Shown: piece after piece, positions 1 to 8,158 of the stretch
Position numbering within the stretch: the first letter of the stretch is position 1
How the letters are laid out: each line of letters starts with the position of its first letter
Assembly (NCBI RefSeq): GCF_031119625.1
Contig: NZ_JAVHZV010000023.1
Span: forward strand, 124,001-188,000
From: Pseudomonas sp. G34
GTDB taxonomy: Bacteria; Pseudomonadota; Gammaproteobacteria; Pseudomonadales; Pseudomonadaceae
Length of the DNA stretch: 64,000 nucleotides
Direction of reading: 5' to 3'
Translations under genes and position numbers: made by a program
The notes under the pieces: generated by a model
Told to the model about the DNA's origin: nothing
What the model saw: only the letters and a program-made list of their open reading frames with translations
The model's database searches: none

Positions 1-1
1 G

Positions 2-1144
2 ACACAGGAAGAGCAGGCCACGCGGCGCCAGGCATACGCTTATGACGCCGTGGGCAATCGCACCACTAAAACGGTGACAACCCTGAGCAATGGCCAGGCT
101 CAGAACAGTACGTCCACCACCTTGAGCTACGCCACTAACAGCAACCGCCTGACCCAGATCGACGGCCAGGCTGTCAGCAGCGATGCAGCGGGAAATCTGA
201 CCAAGGATCGCGCCACCCGCGAGCTGGAATACGACCCCCAAGGCCGCTTGGCCAAGGTCAAGATCAGCGGTAGTTTGGTCGCCGAGTACCGCTATAACGC
301 CCTCGGGCAACGGACCCACAAGCTTACTAGCGACGGCGTCACCACCTTTTTGTATGGCCCGGATGGTCAGTTGCTGGGCGAAACTCGCTACAACGCTAAC
401 GGCGTCAAGCTTAGTAGCCAGTACTACCTGTGGCTCGACAGCCTGCCGATCGGCGGCCTGGCCCTGACATATAACGCCAGCGGGGCAGTAGCAAACAGCA
501 CACGTTTCTACCTGCACGCCGATCATCTCAACACCCCGCGTCTGGCCACCAATCAGGCCGGTGAGGAAATCTGGCGCTGGGCCTCGGATGCCTTTGGTGA
601 AGGCGATGCGATCAGCGCACCGAACAGCGGCTTGCAGGCCATCAACCTGCGCTTCCCCGGGCAGTACTACGACAGTGAAAGCGGGCTGCACTACAACTAC
701 TTCAGGGAATACGACCCGGAGACCGGGCGCTATGTCGAGAGTGATCCGATTGGGTTAGCGGGTGGGCTCAATACTTACGGATATGTGGAAGGAAACCCTA
801 TAAATGTAATTGATCCTGAGGGGTTGAATGCGCTGCGACTATTGTCTGGGCTTTTTAATACAGCTGTAAGGACATCAATCGTTAGCGGGCCAAAGACATC
901 TGTAACCTTACCTCCTCGCGGGGTAGCTTGGGTTCCTGGTAAAGGACTGACTCTTCCTCCACTTGCGCCGCCGATGTCTACAAGCGGTAGCGACAATATG
1001 TGCGAACCTGAAGAGGACAGAAAAAACTGTCAAGCTCTCAAAAATAGCATTCTGAACACTTGCTATGGTTTGGAGCCTAGGAAAAGAATGAGGTGTTATG
1101 AGGCTGCTAATACAGCGTATCGCCAGTGCATGGGGTGGGAGTAA
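2..1144 (+). CDS. Rhs/YD-repeat protein, C-terminal part (5' end outside window)
   Basis: The reading frame is open from base 2, and the first visible codons already encode a YD-type repeat (YAYDAVGNRT), so the gene starts upstream of the window. Further repeats follow (LEYDPQGRLAKV, YRYNALGQRTHKL). Next comes the Rhs core end: HADHLNTPRLATNQ, then YYDSESGLHYNYFREYDPETGRY, then the boundary SDPIGLAGGLNTYGYVEGNP. Rhs proteins form large shells that carry a variable C-terminal effector. Here about 100 residues follow the boundary, with several cysteines spaced NCQALKN, NTCYGL, MRCYEAA, RQCMG near the end. DNA coding for this tip (from about 780) is clearly more AT-rich than the core, as is usual for exchanged Rhs tips. 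The tip activity is not recognisable. Delivery route is unknown because the N-terminus is missing. Confidence is high for the Rhs core and low for a toxin role. Confidence 0.9.
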   Translation, partial: TQEEQATRRQAYAYDAVGNRTTKTVTTLSNGQAQNSTSTTLSYATNSNRLTQIDGQAVSSDAAGNLTKDRATRELEYDPQGRLAKVKISGSLVAEYRYNALGQRTHKLTSDGVTTFLYGPDGQLLGETRYNANGVKLSSQYYLWLDSLPIGGLALTYNASGAVANSTRFYLHADHLNTPRLATNQAGEEIWRWASDAFGEGDAISAPNSGLQAINLRFPGQYYDSESGLHYNYFREYDPETGRYVESDPIGLAGGLNTYGYVEGNPINVIDPEGLNALRLLSGLFNTAVRTSIVSGPKTSVTLPPRGVAWVPGKGLTLPPLAPPMSTSGSDNMCEPEEDRKNCQALKNSILNTCYGLEPRKRMRCYEAANTAYRQCMGWE

Positions 1145-1149
1145 TTTAT

Positions 1150-1461
1150 ATGGGAATAATGAACGTAATTGCTAAAAGAGAGCTTCTTTACTCCATGAAG
1201 GGAGAGTCTGCTCAGAGAGAGTTTACCGTCAACATTGGTGTGCCATGCCTTTTAGAAAAGGAGTCGGTGGATTTTAATTTTGATCCTGGTGCGGCCAGTT
1301 GCACCATTGAGTTCGACGGTTTGCGTGAAAGGAGTATAGATGTGTATGGAATTGACTTGATTCATGCTCTTCAAATGGCAGTGGATATAGACCCGTATTT
1401 GAAGGGTATGCAGAGTAAATACAACTTTTACTGGAGTACCGGTGAGCCATACTTCGAGTAG
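1150..1461 (+). CDS. Small protein downstream of Rhs, DUF6968-like; possible immunity protein
   Basis: A 103-residue cytoplasmic-looking protein with no signal peptide or membrane segment. The ATG at 1150 is chosen because GGTGGGAG lies about 9 bases upstream; the longer frame from 1126 overlaps the rhs stop and has no ribosome site. The layout (IAKRELLY, INIGVP-like strand, C-T-I-E-F-DGL, DVYGIDLIHALQMA, FYWSTGEPYF) resembles what I remember of the DUF6968 family, a small alpha/beta domain of unknown function. It begins 6 bases after the rhs stop and shares the AT-rich composition of the Rhs tip. That position is typical of the cognate immunity gene of a polymorphic toxin. The immunity role is inferred from position only. 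There is a second in-frame ATG at 1159. Confidence 0.6.
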   Translation: MGIMNVIAKRELLYSMKGESAQREFTVNIGVPCLLEKESVDFNFDPGAASCTIEFDGLRERSIDVYGIDLIHALQMAVDIDPYLKGMQSKYNFYWSTGEPYFE

Positions 1462-1501
1462 CGCCTTATAAGATGGGGTGTTTATATCAGGCGCAAAAGA
1501 G

Positions 1502-1529
1502 CGCTACGACTTACGTCTAGGCCGTAGCG
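1502..1529. repeat. Hairpin related to the one at 2130-2167
   Basis: The arms CGCTACG (1502-1508) and CGTAGCG (1523-1529) are perfect inverted repeats. The right side of the loop ends TCTAGGC. The hairpin at 2130-2167 has the same core arms and a loop ending TTTAGGC, so the two are probably copies of one small repeat. Together they bracket the ORF at 1903-2121. There is no T-run, so this is not a standard terminator. Confidence 0.6.
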
Positions 1530-1882
1530 TCCCGTCAACAACCCTGCGCTTAAACGTCTCGACTATATATACCCCAGTCGAGGCGCTACCGACTGAATCC
1601 TACCAGCAAGAGTGATGACGGCTGGCGCGCTCAGCGTCGTGGAATCCGCTGAATCCTAAAAGCCACCCGCGCCAGGTGTATCAATTTCACCAGCAGCCCG
1701 TTCTGGTTTTTTCGGTTCAAGGTGTCAAGTGAGACCAGCATGGCGTTCACGTTGGTGCGCCCCCTACATATGTAGGGAGTGGAATAATTAGTATGGTCTG
1801 CTGATTAACATTTGACACTGTGGGCTAAAAAAATCGTCATATAGATCAAGGGCACTAGGCAGGCCATTGATAATCTAAAGGA

Positions 1883-1898
1883 CTCCCTCAGGAGGGAG
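1883..1898 (+). promoter_or_regulatory. Hairpin covering the ribosome site of the ORF at 1903
   Basis: CTCCCT (1883-1888) and AGGGAG (1893-1898) form a 6-bp stem with a CAGG loop. The right arm is part of the AGGAGGGAG ribosome-binding sequence of the GTG start at 1903. If folded in the mRNA it would hide the ribosome site. It may simply reflect the strong Shine-Dalgarno sequence, so the regulatory reading is tentative. Confidence 0.35.
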
Positions 1899-1902
1899 TG
1901 CG

Positions 1903-2121
1903 GTGAGCAATTTAGCTAATCAAAAAGATGTTTCTCGCCTGCTGGTAGGGTATTCAACCTTCCCGAGTTTAGTGGGCTGGAGTTTGCAAGTGCCGACAGT
2001 CCTAGTTTGCTCGGTGGTAGACCGATCCTCAGTAAACGATGATGGCGTATCGGCTGCTCAACTTGCCAAGCTGCTCGACGAAAGTGAAATCCTTCATTTG
2101 CTTGAGCAAGGAGCTAGCTAA
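1903..2121 (+). CDS. Hypothetical small protein (72 aa)
   Basis: I do not recognise this protein. It starts with GTG behind a strong AGGAGGGAG site, which is the best reason to believe it is translated. The sequence has a moderately hydrophobic middle (STFPSLVGWSLQVPTVLVCSVV) and a C-terminal part rich in Ala, Leu and Glu that could form helices (SAAQLAKLLDES, ILHLLEQG). No signal peptide or catalytic motif is seen. It is AT-richer than the xcp genes and is bracketed by two related hairpins (1502-1529, 2130-2167), consistent with a mobile or recently acquired segment. It could be an antitoxin-like or orphan protein; no function is claimed. Confidence 0.5.
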   Translation: MSNLANQKDVSRLLVGYSTFPSLVGWSLQVPTVLVCSVVDRSSVNDDGVSAAQLAKLLDESEILHLLEQGAS

Positions 2122-2129
2122 GGGCTGTG

Positions 2130-2167
2130 CGAGCCGCTACGAGCTGTCTTTAGGCCGTAGCGGCTCG
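2130..2167. terminator. Strong hairpin between the accessory patch and xcpR
   Basis: A perfect 12-bp inverted repeat: CGAGCCGCTACG (2130-2141) and CGTAGCGGCTCG (2156-2167), with a 14-base loop. It lies 9 bases after the stop of the small ORF. No T-run follows, so it may be a repeat element as much as a terminator; the hairpin at 1502-1529 shares its core. It separates the accessory genes from the xcp operon. Confidence 0.5.
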
Positions 2168-2313
2168 TTAGCGACGATGGGCAATGTGCAGTGATCGACC
2201 TATTCGCCCCCCAACCTGTGATTTAATTGCCATCCAATAGCCAGCACCCGTCTGGTGCTGCCTGCGGGCTTTTTGGCCTGCGATCCCGTCGCTGTTTACA
2301 CATGGATTGTGCG

Positions 2314-3831
2314 ATGTCGGTTTCTCCTTCTTTCGATACGCCTGATGCCTCCGTCGAACCGGTCGCATTACGTCGCCTGCCGTTTGCTTTTGCCAAGCGT
2401 CACGGGGTCTTGTTGCACCTCGGGGCAGATGGGGCGCGTGTGGTCTATCGCCCGGGGGTGTCATTGCCTGCGGTGGGGGAGGCGTTACGTTTTGCAGGGC
2501 TGCCGCTGGATGTAGCGGAAGTGGATATCGCTACGTTCGACCAGGCGTTGAGCGAGGCTTATCAGCAGGACTCGTCCGCTGCCATGCAGATGGTGGAGGG
2601 CCTGGGCGATGACATGGATCTGGCCAGCCTCGCGGAGCGTTTGCCGGAAACCGAAGACCTGATGGAGCAGGAGGACGACGCGCCGATCATCCGCTTGATC
2701 AACGCCATCCTCTCCGAAGCGGTGAAGGAAAACGCCTCGGATATCCATGTGGAGACCTTCGAGAAACGTTTGGTGGTGCGCTTCCGCATTGACGGCATTC
2801 TGCGCGAGATGGTCCAGCCGCGTCGCGAGTTGGCCGGCTTGCTGGTATCGCGGATCAAGGTCATGGCCAAGCTGGATATCGCCGAGAAGCGCGTGCCGCA
2901 GGATGGGCGCATTTCATTGCGGGTCGGTGGGCGAGAGGTGGATGTGCGGGTGTCGACACTGCCCTCGGCCAATGGCGAGCGAGTGGTTTTGCGCCTGCTG
3001 GATAAACAAGCAGGGCGCCTGACTCTTACTCACCTGGGTATGAGCCCGCGCGATCAGCGTTTGATGGAAGAGGTGGTGCGCAAGCCCCACGGAATCATTC
3101 TGGTGACCGGCCCCACCGGCTCGGGTAAGACCACCACCCTGTATGCCAGCCTGGTGAGCCTGAACAACGGCACACGTAACATCCTCACCGTGGAAGACCC
3201 TATCGAATACCACCTGGAGGGCATCGGCCAGACCCAGGTGAATTCCAAGGTGGACATGACCTTCGCCCGTGGTCTGCGGGCGATCCTGCGTCAGGACCCG
3301 GACGTGGTGATGGTGGGCGAGATCCGCGACCGGGAAACTGCCGAGATCGCGGTACAGGCGTCGCTCACCGGCCACCTTGTGCTCTCTACCCTGCACACCA
3401 ACTCGGCCATCGGTGCCATTACCCGCCTGGTGGATATGGGTATCGAGCCGTTTCTGCTGTCATCCTCGCTGCTCGGCGTGCTGGCCCAGCGCCTGGTGCG
3501 CACGCTGTGCCCCGTATGCAAGGTGCCGTACCAGGCCGACGCCGCGGAATGCGCGCTGCTCGGCATCGACCCGGACACCATGCCCACCCTCTACCACGCC
3601 AAGGGCTGTAGCCACTGCAATCAGATCGGCTACCGCGGTCGTACCGGCATCTATGAGCTGGTGGTCTTCGATGACCATATGCGCACCCTGGTCCATAACG
3701 CCGCTTCCGAGCAGGAAATGACCCGCCACGCCCGCACCAGCGGCCCCAGCATCCGTGATGATGGCCGGCGCAACGTATTGGCCGGGGTGACCACGGTCGA
3801 AGAAGTATTGCGTGTGAGCCGCGAGGAATAA
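2314..3831 (+). CDS. xcpR: Type II secretion ATPase GspE (XcpR)
   Basis: The cytoplasmic hexameric ATPase that powers assembly of the type II secretion pseudopilus. The start is placed at ATG 2314, giving 505 residues, close to the roughly 500 of P. aeruginosa XcpR; the 29 extra codons from 2227 are not family-like. The N1 region (about residues 1-130) is followed by the catalytic core: Walker [11 protein letters not shown] at about 270, the Asp box around DPIEYHLEG, Walker [13 protein letters not shown], and the His box [13 protein letters not shown] tetracysteine zinc module follows ([15 protein letters not shown]). It is first gene of the nine-gene xcp operon, and its stop overlaps the xcpS start by one base. 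No divergent xcpP/xcpQ is found upstream, unlike in P. aeruginosa. Confidence 0.97.
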   Translation: MSVSPSFDTPDASVEPVALRRLPFAFAKRHGVLLHLGADGARVVYRPGVSLPAVGEALRFAGLPLDVAEVDIATFDQALSEAYQQDSSAAMQMVEGLGDDMDLASLAERLPETEDLMEQEDDAPIIRLINAILSEAVKENASDIHVETFEKRLVVRFRIDGILREMVQPRRELAGLLVSRIKVMAKLDIAEKRVPQDGRISLRVGGREVDVRVSTLPSANGERVVLRLLDKQAGRLTLTHLGMSPRDQRLMEEVVRKPHGIILVTGPTGSGKTTTLYASLVSLNNGTRNILTVEDPIEYHLEGIGQTQVNSKVDMTFARGLRAILRQDPDVVMVGEIRDRETAEIAVQASLTGHLVLSTLHTNSAIGAITRLVDMGIEPFLLSSSLLGVLAQRLVRTLCPVCKVPYQADAAECALLGIDPDTMPTLYHAKGCSHCNQIGYRGRTGIYELVVFDDHMRTLVHNAASEQEMTRHARTSGPSIRDDGRRNVLAGVTTVEEVLRVSREE

Positions 3832-5048
3832 TGGCCGCCTTCGAGTACATCGCCCTCGACAGCCGGGGCCAGCAGCGCAAGGGCGTAATGGAGGGTGACA
3901 GCGCCCGCCAGGTGCGCCAGCTGCTGCGCGATAAGCAATTGGCGCCGCTGGATGTGAAGCCTACCCGCAGCCACAAGGAGCGCAACAGCGGCGCCGGCTG
4001 GAGTTTTCAGCGCGGCCTGTCGGCGGCCGACCTCGCCTTGCTGACACGGCAGCTGGCGACCTTGGTACAAGCGGCCATGCCCATCGAGGAGGCACTGCTG
4101 GCTGTTGCCGAGCAGAGCGAAACGCCACGGGTGAAGGCGATGATGCTGGCGGTACGCTCCCGGGTGCTGGAGGGCAACAGCCTGGCCAACAGCCTCAAGG
4201 AATACCCATCCGCATTTCCCGAACTGTACCGCGCCACGGTGGCGGCGGGCGAGCATGCCGGGCATCTGTCACTGGTCCTGGAGCAGTTGGCCGATTACAC
4301 CGAGCAGCGTCAGCAGTCGCGGCAACGGGTACAGCTGGCGTTGCTGTACCCGCTGATTCTGATGGCCACCTCGCTGATCATCGTCGGCTTTCTGCTCGGC
4401 TATGTGGTGCCGGACGTGGTCAAGGTATTCCTGGACTCCGGCCAGCGGCTGCCAGCATTGACCCGTGGCCTGATCGCCGCCAGCGATCTGGTGAAGAACT
4501 GGGGCTGGTTGTTCCTGGTCGGCGCCGTGGCCGGCGCCGGGATGGCCCGCGCTGCGTTGCGCCGTGACGCTACGCGCCTGCGCTGGCATATCGTGTTGCT
4601 GCGCCTGCCGGTGATTGGTCGCCTGGCCCGGGCTACCGATACCGCGCGGTTCGCCTCGACTCTCGCAATCCTCACTCGAAGCGGTGTGCCGCTGGTGGAT
4701 GCGCTGGTTATTTCCTCCCAGGTGATCAGCAACCGTTCCATTCGCGCCAAGGTGCAGGTGGCGGCGCAGAAGGTGCGCGAGGGCGGCAGCCTGACCCGCA
4801 GCCTGGAGCAGACCAACGAATTCCCGCCGATGATGCGGCATATGATCGCCAGCGGCGAGAAGTCCGGTGAGCTCGACCAGATGCTCTCGCGCACCGCGCG
4901 TAACCAGGAAAATGACCTGGCCGCGCGCATCGCCATGCTGGTCGGGCTGTTCGAGCCGTTGATGCTGGTATTCATGGGCGCGGTGGTGCTGGTGATCGTA
5001 CTGGCCATCCTGCTGCCGATTCTTTCTCTTAACCAACTCGTGGGGTGA
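3831..5048 (+). CDS. xcpS: Type II secretion inner-membrane protein GspF (XcpS)
   Basis: The polytopic inner-membrane platform protein of the type II secretion system, which contacts the ATPase and pseudopilins. At 405 residues it has the usual GspF length. It begins with the typical cytoplasmic segment AAFEYIALDSRGQQRKGV. Two repeated GspF cytoplasmic domains are visible (LLTRQLATLVQAAMPIEEAL and FASTLAILTRSGVPLVDAL), with membrane segments around LALLYPLILMATSLIIVGF and at the C-terminus LMLVFMGAVVLVIVLAILLPI. The start ATG overlaps the xcpR stop (TAATG), indicating translational coupling. xcpT begins 3 bases after its stop. Confidence 0.97.
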   Translation: MAAFEYIALDSRGQQRKGVMEGDSARQVRQLLRDKQLAPLDVKPTRSHKERNSGAGWSFQRGLSAADLALLTRQLATLVQAAMPIEEALLAVAEQSETPRVKAMMLAVRSRVLEGNSLANSLKEYPSAFPELYRATVAAGEHAGHLSLVLEQLADYTEQRQQSRQRVQLALLYPLILMATSLIIVGFLLGYVVPDVVKVFLDSGQRLPALTRGLIAASDLVKNWGWLFLVGAVAGAGMARAALRRDATRLRWHIVLLRLPVIGRLARATDTARFASTLAILTRSGVPLVDALVISSQVISNRSIRAKVQVAAQKVREGGSLTRSLEQTNEFPPMMRHMIASGEKSGELDQMLSRTARNQENDLAARIAMLVGLFEPLMLVFMGAVVLVIVLAILLPILSLNQLVG

Positions 5049-5051
5049 CAC

Positions 5052-5483
5052 GTGAATAAAAGATTCAAGCAAGCGGGCTTTACGCTGATCGAGATCATGG
5101 TGGTGGTGGTCATCCTCGGCATCCTTGCCGCGCTGATCGTCCCGCAGGTGATGAGCCGTCCGGATCAGGCCAAGATCACCGTCGCCAGCGGTGACGTCAA
5201 AGCGATTTCAGCCGCGTTGAACATGTACAAGCTCGACAACTTCGCCTACCCGAGCACCCAGCAGGGGCTCGAAGCCCTGGTGAAAAAGCCCAGCGGCAAT
5301 CCGGCACCGAAGAACTGGAACAAGGACGGCTACCTTGCACGCCTGCCGGTCGATCCATGGGGCAATCCCTATCAGTACCTGGCCCCGGGTACCAAAGGCC
5401 CGTTCGACCTGTACTCGCTGGGCGCTGACGGTAAAGAGGGTGGCACCGACAGCGACGCCGATATCGGTAACTGGGAAAACTGA
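5052..5483 (+). CDS. xcpT: Major pseudopilin GspG (XcpT)
   Basis: The main subunit of the type II secretion pseudopilus. The short basic leader MNKRFKQAG ends at a prepilin peptidase site G|FTLIE, with Glu5 of the mature protein present, followed by the hydrophobic helix [17 protein letters not shown]. The C-terminal part has the GspG features [22 protein letters not shown] and [12 protein letters not shown], where the acidic loop binds calcium in homologues. At 143 residues the length is typical. It starts with GTG 3 bases after xcpS. Cleavage and N-methylation need the prepilin peptidase PilD/XcpA, encoded elsewhere. Confidence 0.97.
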   Translation: MNKRFKQAGFTLIEIMVVVVILGILAALIVPQVMSRPDQAKITVASGDVKAISAALNMYKLDNFAYPSTQQGLEALVKKPSGNPAPKNWNKDGYLARLPVDPWGNPYQYLAPGTKGPFDLYSLGADGKEGGTDSDADIGNWEN

Positions 5484-5489
5484 GCATAA

Positions 5490-6041
5490 ATGCGCCAGGC
5501 CCGCGGCTTTACTCTGATCGAATTGCTGGTGGTGCTGGTCATCATCGGCACCATGGTCAGCATGGCGGTGCTGTCCATCGGCAGCAGCAGTGGTAGCCGC
5601 GAGTTGCGTAACGAAGCCGAGCGCCTGGCCGCGCTGATCGGCGTGTTGGCCGACGAGGCCGTGCTCGATGGCCAGGAATACGGCCTGCGGGTCACGCCCG
5701 AGAGTTATCAGGTGCTGATCTATGACAGCCTCTCCGGTACATGGAGCGAGGCCGACAGCCAGAAGGAACACCGTGCCCCGGCCAGCCTGCGCCTTACTCT
5801 GGAGCTGGACGGCGAAGCACTCAAGTTGCCCGAGCCTGAGGTGCAGGACGATCAGCCCGGCCTGGCCAGCAACCGCGAGGAAAAGAAAGAACCCCTGGTG
5901 CCGCAACTGCTGATTCTCTCCAGTGGCGAGCTCTCGCCGTTTCGCCTGCGCCTCGAAGAGCGCCGCGCCGGCGGCAATGCCTATGCCTTGGCGAGTGACG
6001 GCTACCAGTTGCCCAGTGTCGATATGGACGACCGTCCATGA
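5490..6041 (+). CDS. xcpU: Minor pseudopilin GspH (XcpU)
   Basis: A minor pseudopilin of the type II secretion system. A very short leader MRQARG precedes the cleavage site G|FTLIE and the hydrophobic segment LLVVLVIIGTMVSMAVL. The rest is a beta-rich GspH domain (LRVTPESYQVLIYD). A charged insertion around residues 115-135 (EPEVQDDQ, REEKKEPL) is probably a surface loop. It starts 6 bases after xcpT and its end overlaps xcpV by 4 bases (ATGA). The 183-residue length is within the family range. Confidence 0.94.
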   Translation: MRQARGFTLIELLVVLVIIGTMVSMAVLSIGSSSGSRELRNEAERLAALIGVLADEAVLDGQEYGLRVTPESYQVLIYDSLSGTWSEADSQKEHRAPASLRLTLELDGEALKLPEPEVQDDQPGLASNREEKKEPLVPQLLILSSGELSPFRLRLEERRAGGNAYALASDGYQLPSVDMDDRP

Positions 6042-6427
6042 GCCGTCAGCGCGGTTTTACCCTGCTTGAAGTACTGGTTGCCCTGGCGATTTTCGCCACT
6101 GTAGCCGCCTCGGTGCTGACCGCCAGCAGCCGCAGCCTTATCGTGGCCCAGCAACTGGAGGCCAAGACCCTGGCTGGCTGGATTGCCGAAAACCGCGTGA
6201 GCGAACTGCAATTGAAATTCCCCACGCCCGGTGAGGGCCGTGAAGACAAGAGCCTGGAGTACGGTGGCCGCCAGTGGGAAACCCACAGTGAAGTGGAGAG
6301 CACCAGTGACAAGGGTATGCGCCGCGTCACCGTATGGGTGGCTCCCAAGGCCGAGCGTGGCAGCAGCGGCCCGGTGAAAGAGCGCTCGGTGCACAGTCTG
6401 GTCGGTTTTCTCGTGGTGCGTAGCTGA
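6038..6427 (+). CDS. xcpV: Minor pseudopilin GspI (XcpV)
   Basis: A minor pseudopilin that, in homologous systems, nucleates the GspI-J-K tip of the pseudopilus. The leader MSRQRG precedes G|FTLLE and the helix VLVALAIFATVAASVLTAS, followed by the GspI-typical AGWIAENRVSEL. At 129 residues it has the expected length. The start overlaps the xcpU end (ATGA), and its stop shares one base with the xcpW start (TGATG). Confidence 0.95.
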   Translation: MSRQRGFTLLEVLVALAIFATVAASVLTASSRSLIVAQQLEAKTLAGWIAENRVSELQLKFPTPGEGREDKSLEYGGRQWETHSEVESTSDKGMRRVTVWVAPKAERGSSGPVKERSVHSLVGFLVVRS

Positions 6428-7185
6428 TGTGCCGTCAGCGCGGCTTCACTCTGCTGGAGGTGATGATCGCCGTGGCGATCTTTTCCCTGCTGGCCATGGG
6501 CACCTACCGCATGCTTTCCACCGTGCTGAAGACCGATGAGGCGACCCGTCAGCACGAGCGCGACCTGCGCGAACTGAGCCGTGCCTTCGCCTCGCTGGAT
6601 CGTGACATCAACCAGACCCTCAATCGCAGCGTGCGCGATGCCTATGGTGACGAGCGCGCCACGTTACTTGGCGAGTTGGGTGCCAGCGATGGCAATGCGG
6701 CGCTGGAGTTCAGCCGCAACGGCTGGCGCAACCCGCTGGGTGGTGCGCGAGCCCAAGTACAGCGAGTGCGCTGGCGCCTGGCTGGAGAAACCCTGGAACG
6801 CCTGTATTGGAACGTGCTCGACCAGGCGGTCGATAGCCAGCCACGGGTGCAGAAGGTGCTTACCGGTGTGCAGTCGATGAACCTGCGGTTTCTCGACGAT
6901 CAGGGTCAGTGGCAGGAGCAGTGGCCGCCTAGCCAGGGCAATTTCAGCGCGGAAGATGCGAAAAAGCGCATGCCCCTGGCGCTCGAGGTGAAGATCGAAC
7001 ACCGTCACTACGGCGAGCTCAGCCGCCTGTATCGGCTGCCGGAACCGGCCATGGCGGAGGAAGAGCGTGATGCGCAGCCGCCCGATGGCGAACAACCGGG
7101 CGAGGAGGAGCCGGGCGGTACGGCGCCGGCCGAGAAGCCGTCTGATGGCGAAAGTGGCGTCGGCGACAACGGAGCCCCGCAGTGA
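6427..7185 (+). CDS. xcpW: Minor pseudopilin GspJ (XcpW) with acidic Pro/Gly-rich tail
   Basis: The minor pseudopilin that binds GspI and GspK at the pseudopilus tip. The leader MCRQRG precedes G|FTLLE, then VMIAVAIFSLLAMGTYRML. The GspJ body follows (LRELSRAFASLDRDINQTL, LEFSRNGWRNPLG, RVRWRLAGETLERLYW). From about residue 208 the protein continues with a low-complexity tail of Glu, Asp, Pro and Gly (EEERDAQPPDGEQPGEEEPG and beyond, about 44 residues). This makes it 252 residues, somewhat longer than the roughly 237 I recall for P. aeruginosa. It overlaps xcpV by 1 base and xcpX by 4. Confidence 0.95.
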   Translation: MCRQRGFTLLEVMIAVAIFSLLAMGTYRMLSTVLKTDEATRQHERDLRELSRAFASLDRDINQTLNRSVRDAYGDERATLLGELGASDGNAALEFSRNGWRNPLGGARAQVQRVRWRLAGETLERLYWNVLDQAVDSQPRVQKVLTGVQSMNLRFLDDQGQWQEQWPPSQGNFSAEDAKKRMPLALEVKIEHRHYGELSRLYRLPEPAMAEEERDAQPPDGEQPGEEEPGGTAPAEKPSDGESGVGDNGAPQ

Positions 7186-8156
7186 AGCGCCAGCGCGGTG
7201 TAGCCCTGATTACCGTATTGCTGGTGGTGACCATCGTCACCCTGGTGTGCGCCGGCTTGATTGCCCGCCAGCAATTGTCGATTCGCAATGCCGGCAATCA
7301 GTTGGCGATCAGCCAGGCCTGGCAATACGCCCTGGGCGGCGAGGCGCTTGGGCAGGCGGTGCTGCTGCGCGATCTGAAAGCCCCGGGCGTCGATCCTCGC
7401 GCCACCATCGACCACCCTCTAGAAAGTTGGGCCAAGCCGCTCCCGGTATTTCCCATCGATGGAGGCGAAATAGGCGTCGCCATCGAGGACCTTGCCGGGC
7501 GCTTCAACCTCAACAGCCTGGTGCAGGACGAGCGCCGTAATGACCTGGCGGTAAAACGCTTCCAGCGTCTACTGCTGCGCCTAAAGATCGACGAGCCCTA
7601 TGCCGAGCGGCTGGTCGACTGGCTCGACAAGGATCAGGAGCCCACAGGTGAATATGGTGCAGAAGACAATCATTATCTGCTCATGCAGCCACCCTATCGC
7701 ACCGCCGGCCATGAGATGCAGGACATCTCCGAGCTGCGTCTGCTGCAGGGCATGACCGAGCAGCATTACCGCCGCTTGCTGCCTTACGTCGCGGTGCTGC
7801 CAGGCAAGGTGCCGCTCAACGTCAACACCGCCAGCGCCATGGTGCTATCCAGCCTGGGCGATAGCCTGGACCCTGCATCGGCCCAAAGCCTGCTCGCCGG
7901 GCGGGGCCGTGAAGGTTACAAGGAGTTGCGCAGCTTCCTCGATCAGCCGGCCCTGGCCGGCACCGGGGTGACGGCCGCCGGCCTGGGAGTGGGCAGCGCC
8001 TATTATCAGGTGCGCAGCGAAGTACGTCTGGGCGACCGCCGCTTGGTATTGCTCAGCACCCTGCAACGCGACCCCAAGGGCGTGGTGCGGGTGCTGCGCC
8101 GAGACACGGGCCAGCCGGGCTACTTGAGCCCGGTAGCCGAGCCATCTGGAGAATGA
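7182..8156 (+). CDS. xcpX: Minor pseudopilin GspK (XcpX)
   Basis: The large minor pseudopilin that caps the pseudopilus tip. The start is GTG at 7182, overlapping the xcpW stop. The leader MKRQRG is followed by VALITVLLVVTIVTLVCAGLI. As usual for GspK, the Glu normally at mature position 5 is absent (Thr here). The body has family features DLAGRFNLNSLV, LVDWLDKDQEP, EDNHYLLMQPPYRTAG and the helix-hairpin-helix-like LPGKVPLNVNTASAMVL. At 324 residues it is normal in length. Confidence 0.96.
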   Translation: MKRQRGVALITVLLVVTIVTLVCAGLIARQQLSIRNAGNQLAISQAWQYALGGEALGQAVLLRDLKAPGVDPRATIDHPLESWAKPLPVFPIDGGEIGVAIEDLAGRFNLNSLVQDERRNDLAVKRFQRLLLRLKIDEPYAERLVDWLDKDQEPTGEYGAEDNHYLLMQPPYRTAGHEMQDISELRLLQGMTEQHYRRLLPYVAVLPGKVPLNVNTASAMVLSSLGDSLDPASAQSLLAGRGREGYKELRSFLDQPALAGTGVTAAGLGVGSAYYQVRSEVRLGDRRLVLLSTLQRDPKGVVRVLRRDTGQPGYLSPVAEPSGE

Positions 8157-8158
8157 CC

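Larger units (their letters stand above)
1462..1902. other. Non-coding AT-rich gap with one hairpin
   Basis: No convincing reading frame lies in these 441 bases. The recognisable elements are a hairpin at 1502-1529 (arms CGCTACG and CGTAGCG), two nearby copies of CTGAATCCTA (about 1600 and 1650), and a TTGACA at 1812 without a well-spaced -10. Composition matches the flanking accessory genes rather than the xcp operon. It may be debris of earlier Rhs tip exchanges; that is inference. Confidence 0.5.

Noticed and set aside
1812..1842. TTGACA -35 box before the small ORF at 1903
   Set aside because: The best -10 match (TCATAT) needs a 19-base spacer; not convincing enough to list as a promoter.
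2227..2313. N-terminal extension of xcpR by 29 codons
   Set aside because: Not family-like and without a ribosome site; the shorter form matches the XcpR length.
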